Below, piece by piece: positions 15,711 through 23,868 of a stretch of 47,428 nucleotides of DNA. The translations under genes were made by a program, and so were the position numbers. The notes under the pieces were generated by a model that made no database searches, had not been told where the DNA came from, and saw nothing but the letters and a program-made list of their open reading frames with translations. The stretch is from IMG/VR virus record IMGVR_UViG_3300032579_001181, positions 1 to 47,428 of that record. One strand, written 5' to 3'. The stretch is from a virus. Position 1 is the stretch's first letter; each line of letters begins with the position of its first letter.

Positions 15711-17015
15711 CTAATTTGTCGTCATTAACGCGTAATGACTGCCATTTTCGATATTCTCTATCGTATCTACCGTGATTGTCCGTATCACATTGCCTGTAAA
15801 TTTCTGTTTTTCATTAAAGACATTGTGACCTTTGATGTTTTCATTCAAGCGCATGACTAACCGATATTTTGAGTTTGGCACATCAAAGATGAACACAGGA
15901 TAATTTTTTTTGTTATCCCAATACAGGGCATATTTGCCTGTCAAATTCTCGACAATATTTTCTACCCAGCCTTGGCTATGGGTTTTATGCTCACGAGCCA
16001 GATGATGCAGACTAATACGGTCATGCAAGGTAATTACCGCTGTTTGTAGTTCAAAGTTTTTTTCATTTGCCAAAGCCTCAATGAATACACTGGGAATCAC
16101 CCCTACATGGCGAAACTCACCTTTGGCATATTTGGCATCAACGCCTTGCACCCATGTTTTTACTTCTTGATTAACTTGAGTTTTTATACTTGGCTGTGTC
16201 AGCGCTTGGCTCACCACACGACTGGCAAATTTTGGCTCTGCCAATATTGCCTTATCAAATAGCGTCTGCATGGGCAGTATCTTTGGTGCGTGATTAAAGC
16301 CCACATCTGTTTTAAACACCGCCCCATTATCCAGCTCAAACAGCGTCCGCTGGGCTTCCTTGCCATTGGGTAGTTCTACCACTTGGGTAGATAGCTTGCC
16401 CTCACTTTTGCTCACTTTGTAGCCGTAGCGGTCAATCTGTCCCTGTGTCAGCTCCACGATAGTACAGCGACAGTTATAGCCGTTTGGTGGGCTGATAGAT
16501 GACCATGCAGGGTCAGATTTTTCCATGACCTTGCCATGCAAGGCTTTATGCGTAGGACGAGTGCGGTTATCCATGATGGCGGAATACATCACATAGCCAA
16601 ACGGATCATCGTCACGGTCATTAAAGATAACTTGTTGTCGCCCTGCCTCATACGCCGCTGCCACGTTGGTGCGATAGATGGTTTCTAGCCGATGCTGTCC
16701 ACCTGTGACGACTTTTTTGGCATTGCCTTGAGCATCCACATTGATTTGTCCATCGTACCAGCCAGATTTTGCCAGTACTTTATCAATATCCTTTGCCCAC
16801 GCCTTATAGCCCTTACCCTCTTGCATGGCATCAATGATGCTACGCTGTACGGTGGTTGCCAAATCCACATCCACCATCTTAGCTACGACAAAGGCGCGGT
16901 CATGGGCATTGTCCAGCAAATCAGTATATGCCCAGCTGGCTTTTGGGAATTTTTGCTCAAGGTAGCGGATAGCATCTTGTGGCGGTGATTTAAAATCAAA
17001 TCCAGTTTTAGCCAT
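15711..17015 (-). CDS. Minor head protein (Mu gpF / gp30-like) with C-terminal nuclease-like domain
   Basis: This is a head morphogenesis protein (Phage_Mu_F), 434 residues. The N-terminal part has GFDFKSPPQDAIRYLEQKFP and the conserved segment HRLETIYRTNVAAAYEAGR, then MDNRTRPTHKALHGKV and PPNGYNCRCTI, which are family signatures. From about residue 260 it carries an extra C-terminal domain with HHLAREH and FDVPNSKYRLVMRL. The layout resembles the barnase/EndoU/colicin-like (PBECR) nuclease domains reported on gpF proteins; this assignment is inference. If true, the virion could deliver an RNase-like effector. The stop lies beside the tRNA-like segment. Confidence 0.85.
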   Translation of the reverse strand: MAKTGFDFKSPPQDAIRYLEQKFPKASWAYTDLLDNAHDRAFVVAKMVDVDLATTVQRSIIDAMQEGKGYKAWAKDIDKVLAKSGWYDGQINVDAQGNAKKVVTGGQHRLETIYRTNVAAAYEAGRQQVIFNDRDDDPFGYVMYSAIMDNRTRPTHKALHGKVMEKSDPAWSSISPPNGYNCRCTIVELTQGQIDRYGYKVSKSEGKLSTQVVELPNGKEAQRTLFELDNGAVFKTDVGFNHAPKILPMQTLFDKAILAEPKFASRVVSQALTQPSIKTQVNQEVKTWVQGVDAKYAKGEFRHVGVIPSVFIEALANEKNFELQTAVITLHDRISLHHLAREHKTHSQGWVENIVENLTGKYALYWDNKKNYPVFIFDVPNSKYRLVMRLNENIKGHNVFNEKQKFTGNVIRTITVDTIENIENGSHYALMTTN

Positions 17016-18651
17016 TGCTACCTCTAGCAGTCAATTGGTCATCTATGCCCATTGCGGTGCTGATAGCAATCATCTGGGTAAGCGATGCTAACAGCTCTGG
17101 ATTATCTGGCACATTGTCAGATAGATACCCCAAGGCTTCTTCAAAACTATCAAAGCCTTGCAGTTTTTCGACCATATCAGCCGTTAGACGCTGCCCAATT
17201 TGCCCCAGCATATCGTTAGAGAGCAAAGCGTCAAGCCCATTTTCTAACGCCATACGTTGGCTTTCTGCGGTAGTTTCGGCAGGGATAGCCGTATCAGTCG
17301 CTTGATTGAGCATGGCAATCGCTGGCAGTTGAGCGGTGAGTGGTGCTTGCGTAGTTGGGTTTGTGGTTTGCACCATTGACAACACAGGCTCATCACCGCT
17401 GACCATTGGAATACCAAGGCGTTTATGCGCCCAAGGGGCAGGTATTTGCATACCAATACCGACCAGTTTTGGCAGGGCTTCAGAATACACCCCAATATCT
17501 TCCGTTTCTGCCAAGTCAAAGACAAACTTCGGATAGCGACGTGGCGATACATTCGGGTAGTTAATCCGCATCAATGCCCCAATCACGTCACGACTGATAC
17601 TACTAGCAAGCTGTTTGGCATCACTGTCACGGATTTCTAAGCGTGTTTCGTCATGTACTTTGCCAAGGGCATTAGTTGATGACTTGCCATCGGCTTGACT
17701 GGTCAGCGTACCACCTAAGATGGCTTTAGACTGCGACATCTCACACCACTTAATCATATCCATAAATGGGTCACTGCTACCCTTAGCAGCCTCTTTAAAA
17801 TCAATCATCATGCCTTGTGGAATTATCCCTGCTGCACGGTGTCCGATTTCCATCACTGCCCTGAGTAAGGTCAATTTCTCCCCATCCGTTGCCCCAGCAG
17901 GATAAGTACCCAAGCGTAGCGGCAGCCCATAAATCTCAAGAAATTCTGCCAAATCACGCACACTGTAGTTTTTAAACACATACGACCATACCAACGCTCG
18001 GTGTAGTCCACCACGCACCAAGTAGCCCGATTTGGCTTTGTGGGTATGCACCAGCCACGCATTTTCCCAGAGCGGCTCATCATCACCTAAGCCATTACCC
18101 GCCAAGAGCAGCTCACGTTGATTAAATGGGTCAATGATAAACCGCTGCGGCACGTGCCACTGCATGTCATTAATTAGCCATACGTTACCTTCACGCACCC
18201 AGTGTAGCTCATGACAGCTAAACCCTTTACCGATGGCATCTAGGCTATCCGTGATAATGTCTTCAAAGTTTTCGATAATACCCATTAACTCACTGATAAC
18301 TTCGGTATATTTTTGCTCATTGGCATCGGCATTTTTGGGGGCTTTGATTGACCAGTCCAGCTTGGCAACTGTGCGTTTACGCTTGCTCATCTCAGCGAGC
18401 AGGTGCAAGTCACGCTCTTCCATGTCTTCAAATAGGGCAAGCATGGCATTCATGTTTCCCGCTTCAGCTTGAGTGAGTAGGGCATGGACTTTAAGCGGGG
18501 TGAGTCCGATGGCAGGGTGTTCAAACTCTGCACCGTATGCGGTCATGCTGCGGTTTTCGGTTTGGCTTTGGGTGAGTTGGTCTTTGTTAAAGAGTTTGGG
18601 GATGTTTTTTAGAGCAGCAATGGCGTTAAGGGGTTGGTTGTACCATGACAT
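17008..18651 (-). CDS. Portal protein (Mu gp29, DUF935 family)
   Basis: This is the portal of the head, 547 residues. Family features include GLTPLKVHALLTQAEAGNM near residue 50, LHLLAEMSKRKRTVAKLDW, and CHELHWVREGNVWLINDMQW around residue 165. GLPLRLGTYPAGATDGEKL lies near residue 245 and GGTLTSQADGKSSTNALGKV near residue 320. GAGGA lies 7 nt ahead of the start. It overlaps gpF by 8 nt. A late-promoter-like site lies 28 nt upstream, so the portal appears to start its own transcription unit after the plus-strand moron at 18752. Confidence 0.92.
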   Translation of the reverse strand: MSWYNQPLNAIAALKNIPKLFNKDQLTQSQTENRSMTAYGAEFEHPAIGLTPLKVHALLTQAEAGNMNAMLALFEDMEERDLHLLAEMSKRKRTVAKLDWSIKAPKNADANEQKYTEVISELMGIIENFEDIITDSLDAIGKGFSCHELHWVREGNVWLINDMQWHVPQRFIIDPFNQRELLLAGNGLGDDEPLWENAWLVHTHKAKSGYLVRGGLHRALVWSYVFKNYSVRDLAEFLEIYGLPLRLGTYPAGATDGEKLTLLRAVMEIGHRAAGIIPQGMMIDFKEAAKGSSDPFMDMIKWCEMSQSKAILGGTLTSQADGKSSTNALGKVHDETRLEIRDSDAKQLASSISRDVIGALMRINYPNVSPRRYPKFVFDLAETEDIGVYSEALPKLVGIGMQIPAPWAHKRLGIPMVSGDEPVLSMVQTTNPTTQAPLTAQLPAIAMLNQATDTAIPAETTAESQRMALENGLDALLSNDMLGQIGQRLTADMVEKLQGFDSFEEALGYLSDNVPDNPELLASLTQMIAISTAMGIDDQLTARGSNG

Positions 18652-18678
18652 AGGGTAGTCCTCAAGATTTTAGCCTTG

Positions 18679-18723
18679 AGTGTATTTGTTTGTCATTAAT
18701 TCAGTAATGTGGCATTATTCCGA
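18679..18723 (-). promoter_or_regulatory. Late-promoter-like element ahead of the portal gene
   Basis: TCGGAATAATGCCAC on the minus strand is followed after 24 nt by TACACT, a fair -10. It matches the family of sites at 5513, 14470, 23299 and 46901. It sits next to a plus-strand moron that breaks the terminase-portal order, so it could restore late expression past the insertion. Confidence 0.65.
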
Positions 18724-18751
18724 TTTATGCCGTTAGAATTCTGAGGGATAT

Positions 18752-19360
18752 ATGTTAGTTATTCTATTTTTAATATGGATTGTTGCTCTAGCTATTGGTA
18801 TTTTGTTGGCTAATTTATTCAAAGCCAAGCAGTCACTTGTAATTGGCTTCATGTTAAGCATTTTATTTACCCTTGCCACTTTGTTGTTTTTCCCTAAAAT
18901 TTTATTATTTGGTAAAGATGAACCATTACCACCAGTTACAAAACAAATATCCCCAATGCCTTCAGAACCTAACAAAAAATATTCACTCAATATGATTACC
19001 GCCATGCAAAAGGATGCTGAAAAAGTAAATCGCTACTCTAATAAATTTAGGGTAGAGGCAGAAAGAGCATTCGAAAATCATGATTTTGAAGGCATTAGTG
19101 ACATTGATAGACAAATTGAACAATTCAAAAAATCCGTAGAAACGGGACGTGGTGAAAATGCTAAAGCATTCAAGATTTGTGATGATAATATTTTTGTTGA
19201 TTTACCAAACTATACATTTGTAATGAGTGAGTTATCAACAGGAGCTAAAGACACTGAAAATGACTTTCAATTAACCAAAACCGATTACGAAAAGAGTTTT
19301 GAAGCCTGTAAAGATGTAGTCTATCGCATGACAGCAGAGCAGATTTACCAGAATCAATGA
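18752..19360 (+). CDS. Membrane-anchored moron protein, function unknown
   Basis: The 202-residue protein has two membrane segments in the first 55 residues (VILFLIWIVALAIGILLANL and about residues 31 to 53). A soluble, charged domain with two helices follows (DAEKVNRYSNKFRVEAERAF and EQFKKSVETGR). A good ribosome site (GAGG) precedes the start. It reads against the late operon. Its stop and the terminase stop share TGATCA with no gap, so transcripts collide without a terminator. I do not recognise a family. Superinfection exclusion or host change is plausible for a moron but unproven. Confidence 0.65.
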   Translation: MLVILFLIWIVALAIGILLANLFKAKQSLVIGFMLSILFTLATLLFFPKILLFGKDEPLPPVTKQISPMPSEPNKKYSLNMITAMQKDAEKVNRYSNKFRVEAERAFENHDFEGISDIDRQIEQFKKSVETGRGENAKAFKICDDNIFVDLPNYTFVMSELSTGAKDTENDFQLTKTDYEKSFEACKDVVYRMTAEQIYQNQ

Positions 19361-20917
19361 TCAACAAAACCCCTGCATACCACCCATATGCCAATCATCA
19401 AACATATCTTTTAGTTTGCCAGATAACTCACTTGCGGTAGGTACGGGCGTCCATGCCATCGTTGCCATCGGCATGGTACTGGCATAATCGCATAGCAAAT
19501 GCGCGATGCCTGAGTCACCATGCCTTTTGTTACTGCCATCTTCCGACTTGGTACGCTGCTCAGGGATTTTTGCCACCCCTTTGACCTTACGAAACAGCAA
19601 GTGATCATCACGGATGTCTTTGTTGGCTGGCATATTTTCAATCATGCCATCTTCAAGACTGGCTTTAAAGTGTGGTGTATGCTCTCGATACCACCCTTCA
19701 GACAACATCACCGCCTCGACACGCTCACCCCACTTGATTTGCATCTGCTCCGCCAGATAACCACCGTTACCTGTGGCATCATGTGCGCCTTTGGCAAAAC
19801 GTGGCAAACAGTCTGTTACATGGGAAAGGATTTGCTTTTGCTGATTATACGGAACTTTAATCATCTCCAGCACAAACGGACAGTAACGCTTTAGGTTCAG
19901 CCGTTGACCTTGTACCCACATCGATGACGCATCGCGCTTACGGGCAAAGTCTAGCCCATAAAAATGCGTATCTTGCGGTTGCAAGCCCACTAGCAGCGGC
20001 TCAACCGTTGCTTTTAGCCAAGTCTCTACTTCTGTAGTGCGTGCTTCTTCTGTCCACGTATCAAAGCCTTTGGGTGCAGTAAAGGTCACAACTTGCGACT
20101 GCTCATCCGCCAATTTTTCAAGTAGGGCGGTGGATAGCCAACGCCCAGAGCCTTGAGATGGGATAACATCAAGCTCCTCGTCGGCATCATCGCCATAGAA
20201 GTCATAGACTTCCTTGACCCACTTGGTTTCCTCATCCGCATCGTACTCGATACCACGCCGCAGACAAACGCGCTTGTACAGCCCATCTTTGACAGCTTCA
20301 TGAAAGTCGCAGCGAAACACCGAGCCTTTGCGCTTGCCACTACGAATCTCATTGATAAGTTCGTTAAATAAATTCTCATCACCATTGTGCGTTGAGATAA
20401 TACGGACTTTACCACCCCAAATCAGTAGTGCCAGTGCCGCCTTGATTAAGCCAGCAAGGTCTTCATGGAATGCTGCCTCATCGATGACCACCACGCCTTG
20501 CTTACCACGCAAGTTAGATGGGCGACTAGATAGGGCAGTGATACGGTGCTTTGAATTAGGAAAGCGAATGGTAAAGGTTTTAATTTGCTTGTCTTCATCT
20601 TCCCACAATCCTTCTTCGATTTCGCTTGCCACATAATCAAACGAGCGTGCCCACATCGCACACGCTTCGATGAACTCCATTGTCATGTCTTGGTTATAGC
20701 CGACATAATAGACGTTTTGCCCACCACTTTTTTTATCACTGGCAGCGATTAGCACATCATCGGCAGCCTCTGCCCACGTCAGACCAATACGACGAGACTT
20801 CTCAGCGACTTTAAGCTGGCTTTTATCCGCCACCCATGCCTGCTGATACGGCAATAGCACCGCAGGCGCAACGATACTGGCGGTGCTATCTAGTAGTGGT
20901 GGATTTTTACTTGGCAT
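19361..20917 (-). CDS. Terminase large subunit (Mu gp28-like)
   Basis: This is the packaging motor, 518 residues. The N-terminal ATPase has the Walker A-like EKSRRIGLTWAEA near residue 38, WARSFDYVASEI, the Walker B GVVVIDEAAF near residue 140 and an IISTHNG motif III near residue 173. The C-terminal nuclease half has YGLDFARKRDASSMWVQG with acidic residues. It starts at the stop of the small subunit (TAATG overlap). Convergent with the moron at 18752. Confidence 0.93.
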   Translation of the reverse strand: MPSKNPPLLDSTASIVAPAVLLPYQQAWVADKSQLKVAEKSRRIGLTWAEAADDVLIAASDKKSGGQNVYYVGYNQDMTMEFIEACAMWARSFDYVASEIEEGLWEDEDKQIKTFTIRFPNSKHRITALSSRPSNLRGKQGVVVIDEAAFHEDLAGLIKAALALLIWGGKVRIISTHNGDENLFNELINEIRSGKRKGSVFRCDFHEAVKDGLYKRVCLRRGIEYDADEETKWVKEVYDFYGDDADEELDVIPSQGSGRWLSTALLEKLADEQSQVVTFTAPKGFDTWTEEARTTEVETWLKATVEPLLVGLQPQDTHFYGLDFARKRDASSMWVQGQRLNLKRYCPFVLEMIKVPYNQQKQILSHVTDCLPRFAKGAHDATGNGGYLAEQMQIKWGERVEAVMLSEGWYREHTPHFKASLEDGMIENMPANKDIRDDHLLFRKVKGVAKIPEQRTKSEDGSNKRHGDSGIAHLLCDYASTMPMATMAWTPVPTASELSGKLKDMFDDWHMGGMQGFC

Positions 20918-21471
20918 TATTCTGCAATCCCCAAAATCTCTTTTCTAATCATCTGGACGGTATCACCCGATAATCCACCTTTTGACACGATATTTTCTAC
21001 CGCATCTGCTGCCTTTTGCGCCTTGTCACGTACTTCAACCTGCCATTTTTTCTGATTGACGGATGCCGTGGTGACATTGGCAATGCCTTTACCTGCTTGA
21101 CCAAACAGCTTGATACGGTCAGCAGGACTCATGGCGTTTTCATCATCTTCAACCACGGATTGAAAATCAACGAGCGCGTTAAACAGTTCAGTCTGTACCA
21201 ACGACAACACCGCCTGACTACGCACATCCGCGTCATCAGGTGCTTGCTCGGCTATCATCATTGCCGCTTGTGTTGACGCTTGGACAGCCGCTAATTTGCG
21301 CTCTACCTTTTGTCCATAGCGATGAATTGATGACTTGCTAATCTCATAACCTTGCTCACGTAGCCATGTTTCAAGGTCAACATAGCCATTAAAGCCATTA
21401 TCAAACAGCTTATCATCTAACAGTTTCTTGATATCTGGTGGCAATCTATCAATCGCGCTTTCACGTCCCAT
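20917..21471 (-). CDS. Terminase small subunit (Mu gp27-like, DUF3486)
   Basis: The 184-residue protein matches the DUF3486 (Mu gp27) pattern. It has RLPPDIKKLLDDKLFDNGF at the N-terminus, the LETWLREQGYEISKSSIHRY helix-turn-helix near residue 32, and a long helical C-terminal half. It should bind phage DNA ends and hand them to gp28. It overlaps gp28 by one base and follows a very short TM ORF. Confidence 0.88.
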   Translation of the reverse strand: MGRESAIDRLPPDIKKLLDDKLFDNGFNGYVDLETWLREQGYEISKSSIHRYGQKVERKLAAVQASTQAAMMIAEQAPDDADVRSQAVLSLVQTELFNALVDFQSVVEDDENAMSPADRIKLFGQAGKGIANVTTASVNQKKWQVEVRDKAQKAADAVENIVSKGGLSGDTVQMIRKEILGIAE

Positions 21472-21480
21472 GTTTACCCC

Positions 21481-21567
21481 CTATCGCCACAAGGCTACAG
21501 CAGTCACATAACCAATCACAAAGCCAACAATGCCGCCAAGCAATACACCCACACCAAGCATTTCCAT
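21481..21567 (-). CDS. Tiny single-span membrane peptide in the lysis/packaging block
   Basis: The 28-codon ORF starts MEMLGVGVLLGGIVGFVIGY and then runs to ALWR. It is almost entirely one hydrophobic segment with a short positive end. It begins 3 nt after the stop of the gp25/26-like gene and ends 9 nt before gp27. Such tiny membrane genes in lysis regions can act as holin partners. The ribosome site is weak, so it may not be translated. Confidence 0.4.
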   Translation of the reverse strand: MEMLGVGVLLGGIVGFVIGYVTAVALWR

Positions 21568-21570
21568 GAT

Positions 21571-21885
21571 TTAGCCCACCCAATACTTAGCAGGACGAGC
21601 GATACCGCTTGGGCAATCACTGGTATATTCGACCACATCGACACCATCAGCCGTCAGGCAGCCATGCCAATGACCAGAGGGTTGACGTTGCACCTCAATC
21701 ATGCCTTTTTGCTCCAAATAACCCATCTGAGTATGTAGCTCATTAGCGGTGGCGTCAGGATAAATTTCACGCATCACATCAAGCAGCAAAGTATCCAAAG
21801 CTCCGATAGGACGGGCTTTATCAAGGGCGTTAATTAAATGCCAACGCATACCTGCACGCCGAGTTTTCAGCAAATCTACACTCAT
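21571..21885 (-). CDS. Mu gp25/gp26-like winged-helix protein
   Basis: The 104-residue protein contains LINALDKARPIGALDTLLLD, MREIYPDATANELHTQMGYL and a YLEQKGMIEV helix. This is a winged-helix-like fold found in a conserved small protein just upstream of the terminase genes of Mu-like phages. The C-terminus holds a DCPSGIARP cysteine segment. ATG 21885 with AAGAGA 7 nt upstream is preferred to TTG/ATG starts further out. Confidence 0.7.
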   Translation of the reverse strand: MSVDLLKTRRAGMRWHLINALDKARPIGALDTLLLDVMREIYPDATANELHTQMGYLEQKGMIEVQRQPSGHWHGCLTADGVDVVEYTSDCPSGIARPAKYWVG

Positions 21886-21886
21886 G

Positions 21887-22222
21887 TTATTTCTCTTTAG
21901 CAAATTGGGTTAAGGTTGTCTGTACGGCATCAATCTTGGCTTCAACAACCGTAAATGAACGAATAAAATCTTCTTTGGCAACATATTCGCGGGGCAACTC
22001 AGCTTTTAGTTTTAAGATTTCACGGTCAAGCTGGCGGATGGCTTCCGATTCTTTGCTCACATTGTCATTAACCTTGGCGATTTCAGCCTTCAGACCATCA
22101 TCACGATCTTTTAGTGAGGTTTCAATACGTCCAAAAAATGCTTTACCTGCCCCAAAGATTGACCCACCAATGGTAATGGCAAGCATAATCGCTTGGTAGC
22201 CTTCAAGTTCCAGTGTCATCAT
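21887..22222 (-). CDS. DUF2730 protein, membrane-anchored coiled coil (lysis block)
   Basis: The 111-residue protein has an N-terminal membrane span (YQAIMLAITIGGSIFGAGKA) followed by a long coiled coil (AEIAKVNDNVSKESEAIRQL). This is the DUF2730 layout found between the lysis genes and terminase in Mu-like phages. It lies 6 nt from the zinc-finger gene and one base from the gp25/26-like gene, so it is co-transcribed. A spanin-like role is sometimes suggested, but the sequence does not prove it. Confidence 0.75.
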   Translation of the reverse strand: MMTLELEGYQAIMLAITIGGSIFGAGKAFFGRIETSLKDRDDGLKAEIAKVNDNVSKESEAIRQLDREILKLKAELPREYVAKEDFIRSFTVVEAKIDAVQTTLTQFAKEK

Positions 22223-22228
22223 CTGCCC

Positions 22229-22426
22229 TTATCCCTTTTGCTCTTGGGCGGTTTGACATCTGATACAGCGTACTGCCCAAGGCACAGCTTGTTTGCGTTG
22301 TTGTCCGATTGGTACCCCACAGTCAATACACTCGGTATTATCTGTGGCTGCATGATGATTTTTTGCGATTTGTTCATCTAGCCATGCTTGTGCATTACTA
22401 TTGGCTCGGTCTATCAAGTCAGTCAT
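22229..22426 (-). CDS. DksA/TraR-type zinc-finger protein
   Basis: The 65-residue protein has a C-terminal ECIDCGVPI...VRCIRCQ zinc ribbon (four cysteines) and an N-terminal coiled helix MTDLIDRANSNAQAWLDEQI. Such short TraR-like proteins bind RNA polymerase through the secondary channel. The start is set at ATG 22426, which fits the family; a longer frame upstream lacks a ribosome site. It overlaps the holin-like gene by 8 nt. A near relative is at 34687 in the other element. Confidence 0.8.
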   Translation of the reverse strand: MTDLIDRANSNAQAWLDEQIAKNHHAATDNTECIDCGVPIGQQRKQAVPWAVRCIRCQTAQEQKG

Positions 22427-22643
22427 TATCAACGACCTTGGTATCTGATTTGATGATGCCTCTTGATGTGTTAAAGCGTAGTACTGCATTGATTACGCCT
22501 ACCACAGGGGTGGCACTAGTAATCAAGCTTGCAAGGATGACAAAAGCGTTAAACCAGATTACTTTTGACTCCCACCAATGTTTGACTGGTTGGACTAGGA
22601 CAACTTTAGGTTCTTCGTCAATTGGTTTGGTAATATCTGCCAT
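22419..22643 (-). CDS. Putative holin (single membrane span)
   Basis: The 74-residue protein has a charged N-terminus, one clear membrane span (VIWFNAFVILASLITSAT) with further hydrophobic residues behind it, and a basic tail. It lies 8 nt downstream of the lysozyme, the normal holin position in Mu-like phages. Assignment is by size, span and context. Confidence 0.6.
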   Translation of the reverse strand: MADITKPIDEEPKVVLVQPVKHWWESKVIWFNAFVILASLITSATPVVGVINAVLRFNTSRGIIKSDTKVVDND

Positions 22644-22651
22644 TGCCTATC

Positions 22652-23269
22652 CTATGCCAAAAACAATTGGCGTTCTTTTTGACGACGATTCAGCAAGCCT
22701 GATAAAAACTTACCACCCGAATATTTATAAGCCAAAAACGCATCAGCGGCGGCTTGTTTATCACCATTTTTGAGATGTTTAATCACACTTGATTTTGCCA
22801 GTGCGCCTGTACCGATGTTATAAGCAAGGCTTACTAGAGCATCAAACATATTTTGTGATATTTTCCCTTGAGCGATTTCGCCCCGTAGCATAAGATTAAC
22901 CGCAGGGACAAAGTCACGATTAGTCACGTACTGCTTAAGCTCTGCTGCTTGTGGCTCACTAATCGGTGCATCACGAGAAGTAACCGAGCGACCATTAGGG
23001 TAGTAAGTATTACCATACCCGATTGTCCATACGCCTTTACTATCACGGTAAGGACTTGCACGGTAGGCTTCAAATTGCTTAATAAGGCTTGTGCCACTGG
23101 CGGATAATGACATACTGTCTTGCCAGTTATTAATTTCCATCAGCCATTGTTTAAGGTGGTCAGCCGACATGGTTTTGAGCAGTTCATTTGCGACATCTAC
23201 TTCATTTTGTGATAGTTTTTTGTCGTTTTGCATGGCACGTAGCCAGTCAAAAAATTCTTTTTCAGTCAT
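22652..23269 (-). CDS. Lysozyme / endolysin (glycoside hydrolase 24 type)
   Basis: The 205-residue lysozyme cuts peptidoglycan at lysis. The catalytic region starts near residue 60: SLIKQFEAYRASPYRDSKG, then VWTIGYGNTYY, giving the E...D...T triad of T4-type lysozymes. ALVSLAYNIGTGALAKSSV and SGLLNRRQKERQLFLA follow at the C-terminal end. The first 55 residues are a charged helical extension without a clear signal peptide. A late-promoter-like site lies 30 nt upstream, and a terminator separates it from mor. Confidence 0.9.
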   Translation of the reverse strand: MTEKEFFDWLRAMQNDKKLSQNEVDVANELLKTMSADHLKQWLMEINNWQDSMSLSASGTSLIKQFEAYRASPYRDSKGVWTIGYGNTYYPNGRSVTSRDAPISEPQAAELKQYVTNRDFVPAVNLMLRGEIAQGKISQNMFDALVSLAYNIGTGALAKSSVIKHLKNGDKQAAADAFLAYKYSGGKFLSGLLNRRQKERQLFLA

Positions 23270-23298
23270 CTCTTAAGCCCTCGTATGCGGTTGATAGC

Positions 23299-23343
23299 AT
23301 CATAGGCACAATCAATACTTAGCAATACGTGGCACAGTTCCGA
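23299..23343 (-). promoter_or_regulatory. Late-promoter-like element ahead of lysozyme (Mu Plys analogue)
   Basis: TCGGAACTGTGCCAC on the minus strand is followed after 24 nt by TATGAT, the best -10 of the five copies. It lies 30 nt upstream of the lysozyme ATG, so the leader is short. The terminator of the mor operon lies just upstream. Confidence 0.7.
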
Positions 23344-23366
23344 TTTTCTGATTGCCAAATTTTAGG

Positions 23367-23407
23367 CATAAAAAAACCGTTAGACGGATTCACTTCTAAC
23401 GGTTTTG
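23367..23407 (-). terminator. Rho-independent terminator of the mor operon
   Basis: CCGTTAGA and TCTAACGG pair around a short loop, followed by a T tract on the minus strand (TTTTTTT). The complementary side also has T residues. It separates the early/middle genes from the lysozyme promoter. Confidence 0.75.
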
Positions 23408-23421
23408 ATGGCGATGATTAG

Positions 23422-23820
23422 TTAATCAAACAGCCTAAACTGACTTCTAGCATAGACCGCATTAGCTCTATCTCTAATATCTTTTTCGATGATTTTGCGG
23501 ATGGTTCTCACATGCAGGGCAAACTTAGTTGCAAGGCGATTGGGACATTCACCAGATTTTGCCAAGGCAATGATTTGCTGATTGCGTTTGACTATTTCTG
23601 CTTTTTTGTTGAGGGGTACATTGAGTACTTGACCATGCCAATAGCGACATAGACGTTTTGCCGTATCGATGCCCAGTGACCCAATCAGTTTATGGTCATT
23701 TTTTAGGTTGTCGACATGGGGAATATAAAGTTCAGTACCACCAAACTCAGACACGATTATTTGAGCCGCCTCAATCCCGACTATCATAGCAATGTTTTCA
23801 TAGGTGGTGGTGACTGACAT
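23422..23820 (-). CDS. mor: Mor/C family transcription activator
   Basis: This activates middle or late phage promoters. The 132-residue protein has the Mor signature: an N-terminal helical dimerisation half with SEFGGTELYIPHVDNL and IGSLGIDTAKRL, then VLNVPLNKK and a helix-turn-helix around residues 95 to 125 (CPNRLATKFALHVRTIRKII). It is the only Mor/C protein I find, so it may drive the late promoters directly. The gene lies at the end of the early operon, followed by a terminator and the first late-promoter-like site. Confidence 0.9.
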   Translation of the reverse strand: MSVTTTYENIAMIVGIEAAQIIVSEFGGTELYIPHVDNLKNDHKLIGSLGIDTAKRLCRYWHGQVLNVPLNKKAEIVKRNQQIIALAKSGECPNRLATKFALHVRTIRKIIEKDIRDRANAVYARSQFRLFD

Positions 23821-23868
23821 AGATGCCTCTTAATTTTGTAAGATAAACCGTTAGAATTACTCAGTTTT

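Noticed and set aside
19520-19894. Plus-strand ORF of 124 codons opposite the terminase gene
   Set aside because: The terminase frame explains the region; the reverse frame has no family signature and no ribosome site.
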